Origin: Lunularia cruciata
Lineage: Eukaryota > Streptophyta > Marchantiopsida > Lunulariales > Lunulariaceae
Direction of reading: 5' to 3'
DNA length: 64,000 bases
Assembly: GCA_948567375.1 (NCBI GenBank)
Contig: OX419761.1
Span: forward strand, 50,966,501-51,030,500
Below are positions 42,517-53,400 of this stretch, in pieces. The position numbers and the translations under genes were made by a program. Under the pieces are notes generated by a model. That model searched no databases. It was not told where the DNA came from and was given only the letters and a program-made list of their open reading frames with translations. How positions within the stretch are numbered: the first letter of the stretch is position 1; every line of letters begins with the position of its first letter.

Positions 42517-45339
42517 CTATAACCTGTGCTTGGTGCTCTCCACACCTTGTTGGATTCTAGAAACAAATGTGTTGACTGCATCAACCTTGGTAGTCACTGG
42601 ACGGATCTTCATCAAGCTAGAAGGTGTGAAGGGATGCTCACCATACATGAGGAAGAATGGAGTGACCTGGGTGGAGGCATTCACTGAATTGTTGTAAGCA
42701 AATTCCACAAACGGTAGTAGGGTGTCCCACCTCTCTTGCTCTTCTAAGGTGAAGCCGCGTAACATGTCTTCAATTGTGCGATTAGCCCGCTCTGTTTGGC
42801 CATCTGTTTGTGGGTGGTAAGCTGTAAACATGGCCAACTTGGTTTTGAAGAAACCAAAGAGTGTTCGCCAAAACAAACTGGTGAATTGGGTGCCTCTATC
42901 GGTGATGAGTACTCTAGACAAGCCATGGTGAGCAAAGACTGCATCTAAGTATAGTTGAGCTAGTTGTGGAGCGGTCACCTCCTTGGTGGTAGGGCGTACA
43001 TGAATCATTTTGCTGAGCCGGTCCACAAAGACCACAATGGAGTCAAACCCTGAGGTGGTCTTGGGTAATTCACAGACGAGATCCATACTCACTTGTTCCC
43101 AACATTGGGTAGGAGTGGGAAGAGGTTGAAGGAGCCCTGCAGGAGCTTGATTAGAAGCTTTGTTCTGTTGACAAAGTAGGCAGCTACGCACATAATCCAT
43201 CACGTTGTTGCTCATCTTGGGCCAATAGTAATGGTGCTTGACTGCCTCCAAGGTCTTGTCCACTCCGACATGAGCTGCAATGGCTGAATCATGACATTCC
43301 GCTAGAATGGTGGTGCGTAATTTTGGGACATTTGGGATCCACAATCTGCACTCCCGAAAGATGAGTCCTTGGGTGCGGGTGACACCTTTGGACGACTGCG
43401 CTTCTACAATCTGTGGATCAGTTTTTGTAGCAGCTAGAATCTCTTGCCAGAATTCAGGGTTAATCTTAACCTCTGCCGCCAAGTTGTTGGCCATTGGCAT
43501 GCGGGTGAATGCATCTGCAAGTTGCTTCTTACCTTCCATGTAGGTGATTGTCATGTTGAAGCGTTGTCGCCACTCTGCCCACCGAATTTGGCGACGAGAT
43601 AGATCCTTCTGCGTCTCGAGGTAGACTAGAGGTTTGTGGTTTGTCTCTACTACAAATGCCTTCTCGCCCAAGTAGTGCTTCCAATGCTTGGTTGCTAGAA
43701 CGATGGCCAGCTCTTCTCGTTCTGTGGTGTGGTAATTGCGCTCTGCCGGTAATAACTTTCGAGAGAAATATGCAATTGGATGCCATCCGTCATGCCACTC
43801 TTGTTGTAGGACTGCTCCTATTGCTACGCCTGATGCATCCGTAGCCAACTTGATTGGACGTTTTGGGTCATACCACTTCAAGATTGGTGCATGTAGCAAG
43901 GCGGCCTTCAATTCTTGAAAGGCCAACTCTTGTGCAGTTCCCCATGTCCACTTCTTCCCCTTGCCAAGTAGTGTCGTTAAAGGCTGTGCAACCTTGGAGA
44001 AGTCCTTGACAAATCTATGATAGAATCCCGTCAACCCCAAGAAGCTCTTAAGTTGAGTCTGATCTTCTAGGGCACTCCATTTTTGAATGACCTCTATTTT
44101 ATCTGTCAATACTTGAATGCCCTCCGCACTTACTCTATGCCCTAAGTAGTCTACTTCAGACTTGCCAAACTCACACTTTGAGATTTTGGCGTACAACTGA
44201 TTCTGTCTTAGAATCTGGAGGACCTCTCGTAGATGTTGTTTGTGTTCTGTCATCGTGCTACTATATACTAAGATATCATCCAAGAAGACAATAACAGACT
44301 TATCCAAGTATGGACAAAATATGTCATTCATTAGGCTCATGAAAGTGGCTGGCGCATTGGTGAGGCCAAAAGGCATCACAAGATACTCAAAGTGGCCATA
44401 CCTGATTCGAAAGGCAGTTTTGTATACATCCTCTTCTGCAATTCGGATTTGATTGTAACCGCTCCGCAAGTCCAGTTTGGTGAAGTATCTTGCTCCATGG
44501 AGTTGATCAAACAGGTCATCCATGCGAGGTAAGGGGTATTTGTTCTTCACTGTTTGCTGATTGAGACCCCAATAGTCAATGCACATGCGCATTGTACCAT
44601 CCTTCTTCTTCACAAACAAGACAGGGGCCCCATATGGTGATACGCTAGGTTGGATGAACCCTTTCTGTAGCATCTCCTCAATTTGAGTCTTACACTCCTC
44701 CAACTCATGAGGTGATAGGCGATATGGGGCCTTACAAGGAGGTGTCTTCCCCGGGAGTGTCTCTATTTTGTGATCTACTCGCCTTTTAGGTGGTAATCCT
44801 GAGGGTAGATCATCGGGAAAGACATCTTGAAACTCATCCACCACATCCTTCAATTTCTCCGGAATTTGTCCAGCGAGTTGTGCACTCTGGACTTCTCTTA
44901 TTAGACCCATAAAACATCTATCGGTCTTATAGACAGTTGTCGTCCCTACAACATATAGAGGTAGTTTCTGCCTGTGTGATTTTTCTTTAACCCCAATGAT
45001 TGACCATTGGTGGGTTCTCACTACTTTCTTCCTCCAATCCACCATTGGGTTGTACTGCTCCATCCATGGCATGCCTAAAATTGCATCATAACGGGCTAAC
45101 TGTATCACTCGCCACTCAATTGCTTCCTGATATTCTCCTACAGAGAGTGTTACCCGTCTAGGTAATGATTCAATCCTCTCTGTTTGCCCATTTGGTAACT
45201 CGACTTCTTCACTTCCATCTCTCTCTAGATCCATTCCCAAGCTTATTGCAATAGAGCAAGACAAGAAATTCTCTGTTGCTCCCGGATCTATTAATACTCT
45301 CACTTGATTACCTTTTAGGATTCCATTCACGACAATCAA
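42517..45339 (-). CDS. Gypsy-F pol: protease, reverse transcriptase, RNase H, integrase
   Basis: 940-residue open frame. Protease residues 1-100: '[13 protein letters not shown]' (DPG where D-S/T-G is normal) and '[10 protein letters not shown]'. RT about 210-385: '[20 protein letters not shown]' (usually DYRxLN), '[15 protein letters not shown]', catalytic '[12 protein letters not shown]'. RNase H about 480-600: '[16 protein letters not shown]', '[20 protein letters not shown]'. Integrase about 680-900: HHCC '[17 protein letters not shown]' with 'CLLCQQNK', Asp in '[10 protein letters not shown]', Asp in '[11 protein letters not shown]', Glu in '[14 protein letters not shown]'. Apart from the protease change all catalytic residues look intact. 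The frame differs from gag, with stops at the junction. Confidence 0.93.
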   Translation of the reverse strand: MIVVNGILKGNQVRVLIDPGATENFLSCSIAISLGMDLERDGSEEVELPNGQTERIESLPRRVTLSVGEYQEAIEWRVIQLARYDAILGMPWMEQYNPMVDWRKKVVRTHQWSIIGVKEKSHRQKLPLYVVGTTTVYKTDRCFMGLIREVQSAQLAGQIPEKLKDVVDEFQDVFPDDLPSGLPPKRRVDHKIETLPGKTPPCKAPYRLSPHELEECKTQIEEMLQKGFIQPSVSPYGAPVLFVKKKDGTMRMCIDYWGLNQQTVKNKYPLPRMDDLFDQLHGARYFTKLDLRSGYNQIRIAEEDVYKTAFRIRYGHFEYLVMPFGLTNAPATFMSLMNDIFCPYLDKSVIVFLDDILVYSSTMTEHKQHLREVLQILRQNQLYAKISKCEFGKSEVDYLGHRVSAEGIQVLTDKIEVIQKWSALEDQTQLKSFLGLTGFYHRFVKDFSKVAQPLTTLLGKGKKWTWGTAQELAFQELKAALLHAPILKWYDPKRPIKLATDASGVAIGAVLQQEWHDGWHPIAYFSRKLLPAERNYHTTEREELAIVLATKHWKHYLGEKAFVVETNHKPLVYLETQKDLSRRQIRWAEWRQRFNMTITYMEGKKQLADAFTRMPMANNLAAEVKINPEFWQEILAATKTDPQIVEAQSSKGVTRTQGLIFRECRLWIPNVPKLRTTILAECHDSAIAAHVGVDKTLEAVKHHYYWPKMSNNVMDYVRSCLLCQQNKASNQAPAGLLQPLPTPTQCWEQVSMDLVCELPKTTSGFDSIVVFVDRLSKMIHVRPTTKEVTAPQLAQLYLDAVFAHHGLSRVLITDRGTQFTSLFWRTLFGFFKTKLAMFTAYHPQTDGQTERANRTIEDMLRGFTLEEQERWDTLLPFVEFAYNNSVNASTQVTPFFLMYGEHPFTPSSLMKIRPVTTKVDAVNTFVSRIQQGVESTKHRL

Positions 45340-46454
45340 TTGTGAGGTTGCCTTTTGGGATCTTTGTGCATTATTCTTCTTCCTTCCCTCGCTTCTCTAC
45401 TTCCTTATTGAGCCAGTAAGGCCGCGAGGTACATTTACTGGTGATCTTCGTTTTCCGAAGTGGTTTCCACCTCCTCCTCTTCAATGTGCCTCTCCATGTT
45501 GTTCAAAGATTGCTTGTACGAAGGCCGAGGGCCTCTAGGGAAACGAGTGCGACAATTGGTAGATATGTGCCCAATACGGCCACAATTGTAACAACGGCGT
45601 TGTTCTCCTCGAGTCCCTTCTCCTCGTGGGACTCCATCTCTTCGTTCTTCTACCCGTCCCCGCTCTCCTTGAAGCGGCCGTGCTCCTCGATCCCGGAATC
45701 AAAGGTTGCCCAATTCCATCGGTACTGGTCCTCCCATGTGTGGCATTTCTGCCCGATAATGTTGAGGTGGAACTACTCCTTCACCTCCACCTAATGCTCC
45801 AGCTATTCTTTGCGCACAAGCAATAGCTTCAAATATTGTGCGAGGGTTTTGCACCATTACTTCTTGGCGAATCCGCTCTTTCAACCCTCGTTTGAAATTG
45901 TCGAGAGCCTCTGCTAGACTCATGTTGGTAATTGCGACTTGTAGATCCAGAAATGCCTCCACATACTCTTGTACGCTATTCTTCTGTCTCAATCCCCATA
46001 GTCGGGTTCGAGCCATCTGCACAGAATCCACCGATTGGAAATTCTTGAGCAGTCCTTCTTGCATTGCTGTCCATGTGACCTCCCTTCTCTCTGCCAGCAT
46101 GGATCGTTCCCAAGCATCATACCATGTGAGGGCTTTATCGGTCAAGTACCCACATGCAAACACGCCTGCAGCATGCTTTGTGATCTCTGTTGAGAACAAT
46201 CAAAAATATCGATTCATTCTTGAGATCCAATTCTCCACAACTCCCATCATACGCTGCCCCTTGTAAGGCTCGATGTTGCAGGTCTTCTTCATCCGGAGTA
46301 GCAATGTGGCTTCGTCGTTGATAGGGTTCGTAGGCACGGGTGCCTCTCCAAGTACTTCAATCGCAGGTATTGGGTTTTGAGACGGCTCTTCTTCTTGCAT
46401 GGCTTGATCGTTCCTGAGGATCTGCACTTGACTTTGCAATGTCTCCATGGTCAT
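45340..46454 (-). pseudogene. Gypsy-F gag with zinc knuckle (few stops)
   Basis: The start at 46454 ('MTMETLQSQVQILRNDQAMQ', coiled-coil-like) runs in one frame to about 45430. The capsid domain includes 'YKGQRMMGVVENWISRMNRY', 'LTWYDAWERSMLAER' and 'SVQEYVEAFLDLQVAI'. The zinc knuckle at about 45600-45560 is 'CYNCGRIGHISTNC', intact. Two in-frame TGA stops (46200, 45699) and one TAA (about 45437) break the frame, so the copy is probably inactive despite its youth. Gag-pol junction sequence up to 45340 is in another frame. Confidence 0.85.
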
Positions 46455-47108
46455 CTTAATCTCTCAAAATTCATTCAACATCCCTTGCATTCCTTGCACC
46501 AGCTCTTGCAATTGTGGATCTATGGTTCCTGCAACACCCAATTGCTAACGTCTACTTCAATACAGAGTCAATATAATCACTCTGGAAGGCGCACGAACTA
46601 TCGGAACTACCATTGGGACCTCAGAAGCTATCACTTGTTGATAATACTCCTCGCCAAAATTCCTAACCACAAAATCTCTAAACATCAATTTCGGCCTCAC
46701 TACTAACGGATTTCTACTTGAGTGTTGAAAGGGAGAGGATTTGGGACATTCATATCCATATTATCATAATAGAATGTAGATTGTCAAATCCCACTCTCTG
46801 TCATATATCACCACCGGTAGAATCACCGAGTTTGGTGAGTTCATCACTCTGTCCATGAACTCCGCACCAAAGTGATAGACTAGCGATACTCTCATCTGCT
46901 CACGCTGGATGTACATAACCTTGATGTGGAATGTGTTTGAGAATGGAAAGCTAGGTGCGGGAAATTGTCCCCCCGGCGCATCCATCCCATCCGCTCTCTA
47001 AAGTCCTTCCTAAGTCTAGCAATTACTCTATGTTCTCCACCTCAAATTACTCAGTTTCAGTAGTTCGTGCTGTTCCAAGACGGGTGATCCACTCTCTTGG
47101 ACTAGAAC
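46455..47108 (-). other. Gypsy-F 5' leader, no recognised gene
   Basis: This is the untranslated leader between the primer site and gag. A 73-codon open frame (46764-46985) has no recognisable domain and is probably chance. Confidence 0.5.
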
Positions 47109-47112
47109 ACTC

Positions 47113-47124
47113 GCTCTGATACCA
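47113..47124 (-). other. Primer-binding site of Gypsy-F (tRNA-iMet)
   Basis: The sense strand reads TGGTATCAGAGC directly after the 5' LTR, the exact 12-base complement of the initiator methionine tRNA 3' end. Confidence 0.95.
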
Positions 47125-47125
47125 T

Positions 47126-47862
47126 TGTAATACTCCGAGGACAAGAGAAGAGAGAAAACACAGATTGCACACTCAAACATTCGATGCTCCAAGGGAGCAC
47201 CTTCTCTTTATTATATAGACAAAGAGGATCTCTCACAAGGAAGCTCCACCATAGGATTAGGGACACAGATAGGTGACATGTCAGCAAGCTCCACCCTTGG
47301 ATTACTTACTTGGATGGGTGACCTGTCTGGTCTAGGTCCTATCTGGTTGGTCAAACGAGCTTTGACCAGAGGGAATCTTTTAGGGAATCTTCCTATAGGA
47401 ATCTCAGAATCACATGAGTAAGGTACCATTGGAAAACTCTCGACGAGACAAACCAAGGGGGAGGGAAGGCCAACCTTTCCTCTACTGGGGGGGATCTACA
47501 CATTTTCGAGGCCTAATTCATCCGTTTAGGCCTCCGAAATTGCCTTCAAAGATTTCAGGCATATTTCGGTTCCTACTCTATTAGTAGAAGTCCCCTTTTG
47601 GTGATATCTCTTTCTGATCTGTTTAGTCCATCATGTGTAACATCCTTCCAGATGTTACCAAACCAATTCTTACCTTTAAATCATATGTCTAGCTATTGGT
47701 TCTAAGGTTCTCAAGTCTATTTCGGTTTCTGCCCTATTAGTAGAAGTACTCTTTTGGTGATACTTCTATCTAATCTATTTTGACCATCCTGTATAACATC
47801 ATTCTAGATGTTACCAAACCAAATTTCACATCTAGATCATATGGCTAACCCTTGGTATTACA
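47126..47862 (-). repeat. Gypsy-F 5' LTR
   Basis: 737 bp, nearly identical to 41255-41996. The sense strand starts TGTAATACC and ends GTATTACA. The target duplication CCCAA follows at 47863. Confidence 0.95.
47206..47220 (-). promoter_or_regulatory. TATA box in the Gypsy-F 5' LTR
   Basis: The sense strand has GTCTATATAATAAAG, a strong TATA match about 85 bases before the LTR end, placing transcription start in the last part of the LTR. Confidence 0.6.
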
Positions 47863-47867
47863 CCCAA

Positions 47868-48300
47868 TCACATCAAAAATCTCCTTCGGTGTAGGCATGG
47901 CATACCAATCAGCCTTGGTCTATTGGTTGATAGGACGGTAATCTCCACACATCCACATATCTGTGTAGTTACCATGCATATCCTTCTTGGCTGGCATCAT
48001 TGTTGATGATGCATACTCTCCATGTGAAATCTCCACCAAACCAGCCTCAAAAAGGTCACTACTCTGGCTCTGAATCAATGTCCTCTCCATATCACTATAT
48101 CAATAAGGACATCGGAAAACTGGTGTATTGCTAGTCAGCTCAATCCGTATACCAGGTCCTTTAAAGCACCCAAATCCTTCATACTGAAGGCAAAACAACT
48201 CGTGTGGCTCCTTAAGAACCTCCAAACTCTACATCTTTCCTCTCTAATAAGCTTGGGTCCAAGATCTGGCTCCCAAGTATCCTTTGGAACTGTAGTAGGA
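47868..48300 (-). pseudogene. Gypsy-M reverse transcriptase, N-terminal (finger) part
   Basis: On the - strand: 'LFEAGLVEISHGEYASSTMM', 'MWMCGDYRPINQ' (the MCxDYRxLN-type motif) and 'ADWYAMPTPKEIFDVIG'. The sequence continues directly at 41254 with 'HAKVFSTLDL' once Gypsy-F and one CCCAA copy are removed. Two stops are present in this piece. Confidence 0.8.
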
Positions 48301-48575
48301 GTGGAAGACGTACTGACTAGCTGCTACACTAGGCCCTTGGGAGCAATAGTGTCATGCCTTTGACCACTAGAGGTCCCAACCTCTATGTGAAAAACTCCCT
48401 CCACTCTGGTTGCAAGCTCCACATGTCCTCTAGCTGCATCCCAAGTGGACCAAGGGTGTAATCCAAGTACCCCATGCTCACTTGGATGGACTCCAAGTAG
48501 ACCACTCTCCCTAGTAGCTACTGGCTGTGTCTCAAGAATCCCATGCCCACTTGGTCCATCGCCCCCAACATGTGC
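48301..48575 (-). other. Gypsy-M spacer between methyltransferase and RT
   Basis: Polyprotein linker sequence with no recognisable domain. It is rich in stops on the - strand. Confidence 0.4.
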
Positions 48576-49605
48576 CTAAATTGTCTCGATAGGCGCAGGG
48601 CTCACAAGTATTTGAGTGGTGATGCCTATCAAGCGCATCTTACGCTGCTCTGCCAAGCCAAGGCTCACAATCCAGGTCAAACAATTTAGGTCCATAGCAT
48701 GACCTAACAACTGATGCTTGGATGCCTCTGACACTGCTGGAACAGCGGTAATACCGGTGCAAAAACCCATCTCCCGCTCTCTCTCATCAGCATTGGGCTC
48801 CACCAACTGCTATAACTGTGAGTCCCAAACAAGTCCCGGTCCTCCCTCTCAAAAATCATGAGAGCCTGGGAAACTCATGAGTGTGGGAAATGCGTCTCTA
48901 GGCTGTCCAACTAGGTTCACCATTGCCATAGGTGACCTATCATCCACTACCAATGTCTGAGACTGATGCCCAACATCCAAGATATCATCAACAAAGATGT
49001 GGTCAAGTTGCTGAATCCCATCATAAGCACGTTGTAGAACCTCTTTAGGTAAGAAGTTCATCCACCAAAAACAAAGACGATGAGCTCGTGATCCCACTTT
49101 GGCTACATTTAACAATACAACAGGTCTCATCCAAGAATGGACTTGATGTGTACTCACCACCACTCTGGTGCGAGAATCACCCATCAAAGGCACATTCTCT
49201 AAAAGGTAAGCTGGAGAAACGGACTGATGAACATGGAGATGTCGTAGTATTTGTAGCATCTCCCAAAACACACAAGAACAAGGATCCTAAAGACCCAAAC
49301 CGCGGTCCGCACGTGTATGTCCTTGACATGGTCATCCAAAAATCACCAAGTGAATAGGCCCATGTCTCTCTAGGTCATGCGCTCCCAGTAAGGAAATATC
49401 TGTTGGTAGGGCCTTCTCGTAACCTTTAACTGCTGACATTGGTAATAACTTTGGATACCAATAAGCCAAGTGTGCCACATGATTAGAGAGACTCACCTAA
49501 CAGTCTCATCTCTCTCTACATACAAGTACCTCTGTACTTGTATACCCGCTTGTAATACTACAGCTAGTTTGATGCTATTCCCACCAAACAACTCCCATAG
49601 ACATA
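48576..49605 (-). pseudogene. C5 cytosine DNA methyltransferase domain captured in Gypsy-M
   Basis: Motifs appear in the order expected of DNA (cytosine-5) methyltransferases. Motif I 'LWELFGG' (about 49600-49581, S-adenosylmethionine binding) is followed by 'LQAGIQVQRYLYVERDE'. Motif IV 'PCQGH' (catalytic Cys, about 49325) is preceded by TGA where Trp of 'GWPCQ' is expected. Motif VI is 'YLLENVPLMGDSR' (about 49195). Motif VIII-like is 'VGSRAHRLCFWW' (about 49090). Motif IX-X region: 'ADEREREMGFCTG' and 'LLGHAMDLNCLTW' (about 48785-48665). The domain is about 310 residues, in at least two frames, with stops near 49470, 49332 and 49290. It lies between protease and RT in the polyprotein. Substrate and in-life activity cannot be read from the sequence. 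Confidence 0.85.
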
Positions 49606-50439
49606 TCCCCTCTATTGGATACTACCAAGCAATGAGTGTGGTATCTAGAGGTGTCAAAGCAATCTACTCTAGAGGCTCATCCTCACACTCATCCCTTGAT
49701 GGTACAAAGGCTCCACTCCAAGCCTGCTGCACCAACCGATCTGCATGCTGCTGTAATGCCTCCTCTAAACTCCACAATGGAACATCCAAGGTGGATAGAA
49801 CAATCCCACTTGTACTCCAAATCCAATTGATCTCCTCTGGTACTAAAGTATCCTCTGCATGAGCGTTCCCCTCCAACAAGTCACCAGGCCAAGTAACTGC
49901 ACCATTGAAAGCTAAAATTGATGCTGCCATGGTCCCAGACTGTAGTGAGCCAAGACTGCCACTATTGAAGCATATTGGTAAGCGACGTACCCGTCCCTCA
50001 CCAGACTGCCAACCTGGTCTATAGGAGGCTGTCTCTTCCCAATAGTCAATACTGAAACCCATGGCGTATAACACTGCTGTCCCAACTAGCACATCATATG
50101 ACTCAGCTATTGTCGCAATAGCTTGAGCTCTCACCACCAAGCTATCAGTCGGATGACCAGGCTGAACCTAGACAACAAGCTCCCCATGTGTGATATACTA
50201 TGTCAAACCACCACCTAGAGATGTGTCTGGATTTGAAATGGACACCTCTTCACATCGGTATTCTGTAACTCCAAACTGATAACTGCAGCCTTCCCCAACA
50301 TAAGGGGCTACGCACCAGAGTCTAACAAGACTCTCTATGGTGTATGGACCTTCCTTGAAGGTCCCACCAAACGGAAAATCCTCCTTTGGTTATCCAATAA
50401 GACAACACCAGGTGTGAACTATGCTCTCTCAAAGGCCGG
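49606..50439 (-). pseudogene. Gypsy-M retropepsin-like protease
   Basis: The active-site segment reads 'VLLDSGA' followed by 'PLMLGKAA' (about 50330-50290), an intact D-S-G retropepsin motif. The C-terminal part in 50140-49664 includes 'ESYDVLVGTAVLYAMGFSID' and 'YRPGWQSGEGRVRRLPI', resembling the YDVLLG...GF.ID flap/end motif of Gypsy proteases, followed by an acidic linker into the methyltransferase. A stop precedes the active site and others lie between the two parts. LTR-C3 inserted just upstream. Confidence 0.75.
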
Positions 50440-53400
50440 TGTCGTGGGGATTGTATGGTCTCGAGATTGCGCTGGGCACCTGGCTGCTTGCGCTTAGGCT
50501 TTTGGAGTGTTTTGTCCTTCTTGTATCGTCTATTATTAGTCCTGGCTCATTATTCTTGACCTCTTGGTTGGTCTATTATCCTCGGCTTTAATATGTTTTG
50601 GGTTTGGTGGGTTTTGCAGTTCTGGCCCAGACTGATCTTCCAGAGAGAATGATCTGGTGGGGTTTTGTGGAGTTGTCCACAAGTTATGCAACCGGACTCA
50701 ATCCCGAGCAATTGGTTAAATGTGCTGACCCATCTACATAATCCGGACTGAGTGTAAAAAAGAAGTAAAATAAAAACATTATTATTATCTTTCCTATCGC
50801 TGTTTGCACATCAAGTACACACACTCAATCACTAGGAATCTCATTTCCATCTCAATTCCAAGTTTCACAGTTTATAATCCTTTGAGCCATGACACACGGC
50901 TCCTAACCAAACAGTGACCAAACTGAAGCACATTGACTAGCCAAGCACATGAAGAAAGAAAAGGAATTGAGCAGGTCCTGTTTCCTATTCCTTACAACTC
51001 GTCATCTCCATGTTCTGCAGCATCTCCAATTTGTTGTTCTTTCCAAGTCTCCACTGTCCAGTAGGTCCTTCCTCGGGATTCTCCTTTCTCTTCAATATTC
51101 CGGTATGTTAGATCTTCCCAAACGCTCTGCACTATTCTTGCCATAGGACTCTACGCCTGGTAGAAGCTCCCGACGAGTCCCATATTGAGTTTCTATATCC
51201 AGTCCTTGTATTATCCTAAGCTGAACATGACTTCTCTCTTCTTTTGTTCCTGTCCACTTTCCCTTTGCAAGCTAGTTAGGCCTTTCTTCTCTGCTCCTCG
51301 AGTAAGTTTTGGATGAAACCTTCAACTAGTAACAGATTCTCTGTCCAATTCTCTTCCAGATCTGTCCCAAGCAGCAGCAGTCAATCACCGTCACTCCCAT
51401 CTCTGCCCTTCATACGATAAGATCACTTATTTTCCAGGTCTGGCCTCAGTAAGACGAGGCCCCAGGAAGTACGACAACACAAGGATCTGCTCTTGCTCAT
51501 GAGTTTGTGCTTGCTTCTATTGGTTTGCCGATAAAATCCGCTTCAGTTCTTGCTTCAGTCCCATTGGAGAAACTCAAGCCGTAGCAGCACACCTGCTGCT
51601 CCTCCTCATTCTAGTGCTCCCAATAAATCCAAGCCAATGCACTGATCAAATTTGCTCAAACACATTTCCCCTGATATATACTGTATGAAACCGCAAATAA
51701 CACTCCAAGAACTCAATCTGGTTTGATGACAGTAAGACAAGAGAATGCACTAAGACAATGGCGGATGACAATACACTGCAACAAAAAACTAAGAAACTCC
51801 TCTCACTGGTCCTCCAGTCCCACAATTCACTCGATCCAGAAATAATCCGACTTAAGCTACTGCAGGTCCATCGATCGGTCCTCCCGGTCTCACCATCACC
51901 AAATTAATCTTTCTTACTCCCTGGATTGGCGGGTCAAACCTAAAGTCGCTTCCAAATCTTCTACAAGGAACTGCCCACCACACCAAAAGATAAGAAGATC
52001 CGGCACTTGTATGCGCCGTGTTCTCAAACTAACTCAGCATCATCAATAAATAGCCATTTTGAAACCTATTGCTTTCATCTCATCCTCTGCTCTGCTCCCA
52101 ATTTGCCTGCAGAAATCCATATCTTCAACATACATGTTCCAGAAACTTCATACATGTTCCAGAAACTAACTCACAAGGCCTCCGCTGACTAAATCACCTA
52201 TACACAATGCTTCCTCCCAACTTGAACCTTATTGCACTTTGTCAAACTCGAAATGCCTCTTCTTGATTCTTTGCCTTTTCTTGCCTCCACAATCTTTCAC
52301 TTCTTTCTGTATTTTCTGTAATTCTCCTCCTTTCTTCTGACTCCACGATACCTCACTCCTTCCTGTCTCCACGATCCTCTACTCCCTACTCTCTAGACCT
52401 TTTTGTTTATTCCCTTGTCATTCCAATTCCGTTTCCTTCCTGTCCTTCTTCTCCTGTCGCTACTTACTGCTCTCTGCCAAAATTCAAAACACTCTGTCTC
52501 CTTCTTCTCAAAAATTTCTGCAACCTTTTATGCAACCTTCTCTCTCGAAACTCTTTGGGATTTTCTGAAAACCCTCAGTCTTTCCTCTCACTAATATTTC
52601 TGCCACTTCTCTCGAAAATCCTCTGTAAACTTCCTGAAACTCTACTGTTCTTTTCTCAAAATCATCTGCAACTTTCTCTCTCTGAAACTCCTCTCTTGAT
52701 TTCCGGAAAACTGGCACCCCTTCTTACCTTTCGATAATTCTCAATACTTCCCTACTGTCTTCTCTCGAAATCCTCTACATTTTCCCAAAACTCCCCCCCT
52801 CATTTCCCGAAATTTGGCAGATCTTTTCACTTTCGATATTTCTCCCTCACTTCCCTACTGTTTCTCTCGAAATCCCCTGCACTTTCCCAAAACTCTCCTC
52901 CTCATTTCTTGAAATTGGCAGTCCTTCTCACTGTGAAAAACTCAACTCCTGCCCAACCTTGCCAACTTCCCTTTCGGCCCAGGAGAGAAACGCGGGATCT
53001 TCTTGCATGACCCTAGAATCTAAGACCCAACGATACCCAGTTCCTGTCTACTTCCTCCACATTCATCAACCACAGGGACCCAAACTGGCCTGTTCCACAA
53101 TCTCGTTGTAGCAAAATCCTTCTTAGCCAACATATGTCGAGAACAAGTCAACTAAACGGTGAGCAACTTGACTTCCGTGTGTTCAAACACAGCAGAGCAT
53201 CTGAACCCGCATTTGCTATGGACGGGGAGAGGATTTGAACACAACCGGTACATCCACGTACAGAAGCTGAAAACTTCTGCACAGTCCAATTATCCTTCAC
53301 CATGAAGATGGAGAGCCAAGAAATACACGCAAAGCCCCTTCGTAATCAACCCAGTCCCTTCCACCTCCTTCCTTTCCCTGTGTTTCCTTGTTCCTATTCG

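Larger units (their letters stand above)
41255..47862 (-). mobile_element. Gypsy-F: young chromodomain Ty3/Gypsy element (chromovirus)
   Basis: Two near-identical LTRs (41255-41996 and 47126-47862) begin TGTAATAC and end GTATTACA, flanked by the 5-bp target duplication CCCAA (41250-41254 and 47863-47867). On the - strand a tRNA-iMet primer site follows the 5' LTR, then gag, PR-RT-RNase H-integrase, chromodomain and polypurine tract. The LTRs differ by only about 2 percent by eye, so insertion is recent. It sits inside the Gypsy-M RT. A few stops suggest it is already inactive. Confidence 0.95.

Noticed and set aside
48960-49010. 'VDDILDVG' in the methyltransferase region as an RT catalytic box
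   Set aside because: It lies within the methyltransferase between motifs VIII and IX. The true RT box is CYIDDILVYS near 41020.
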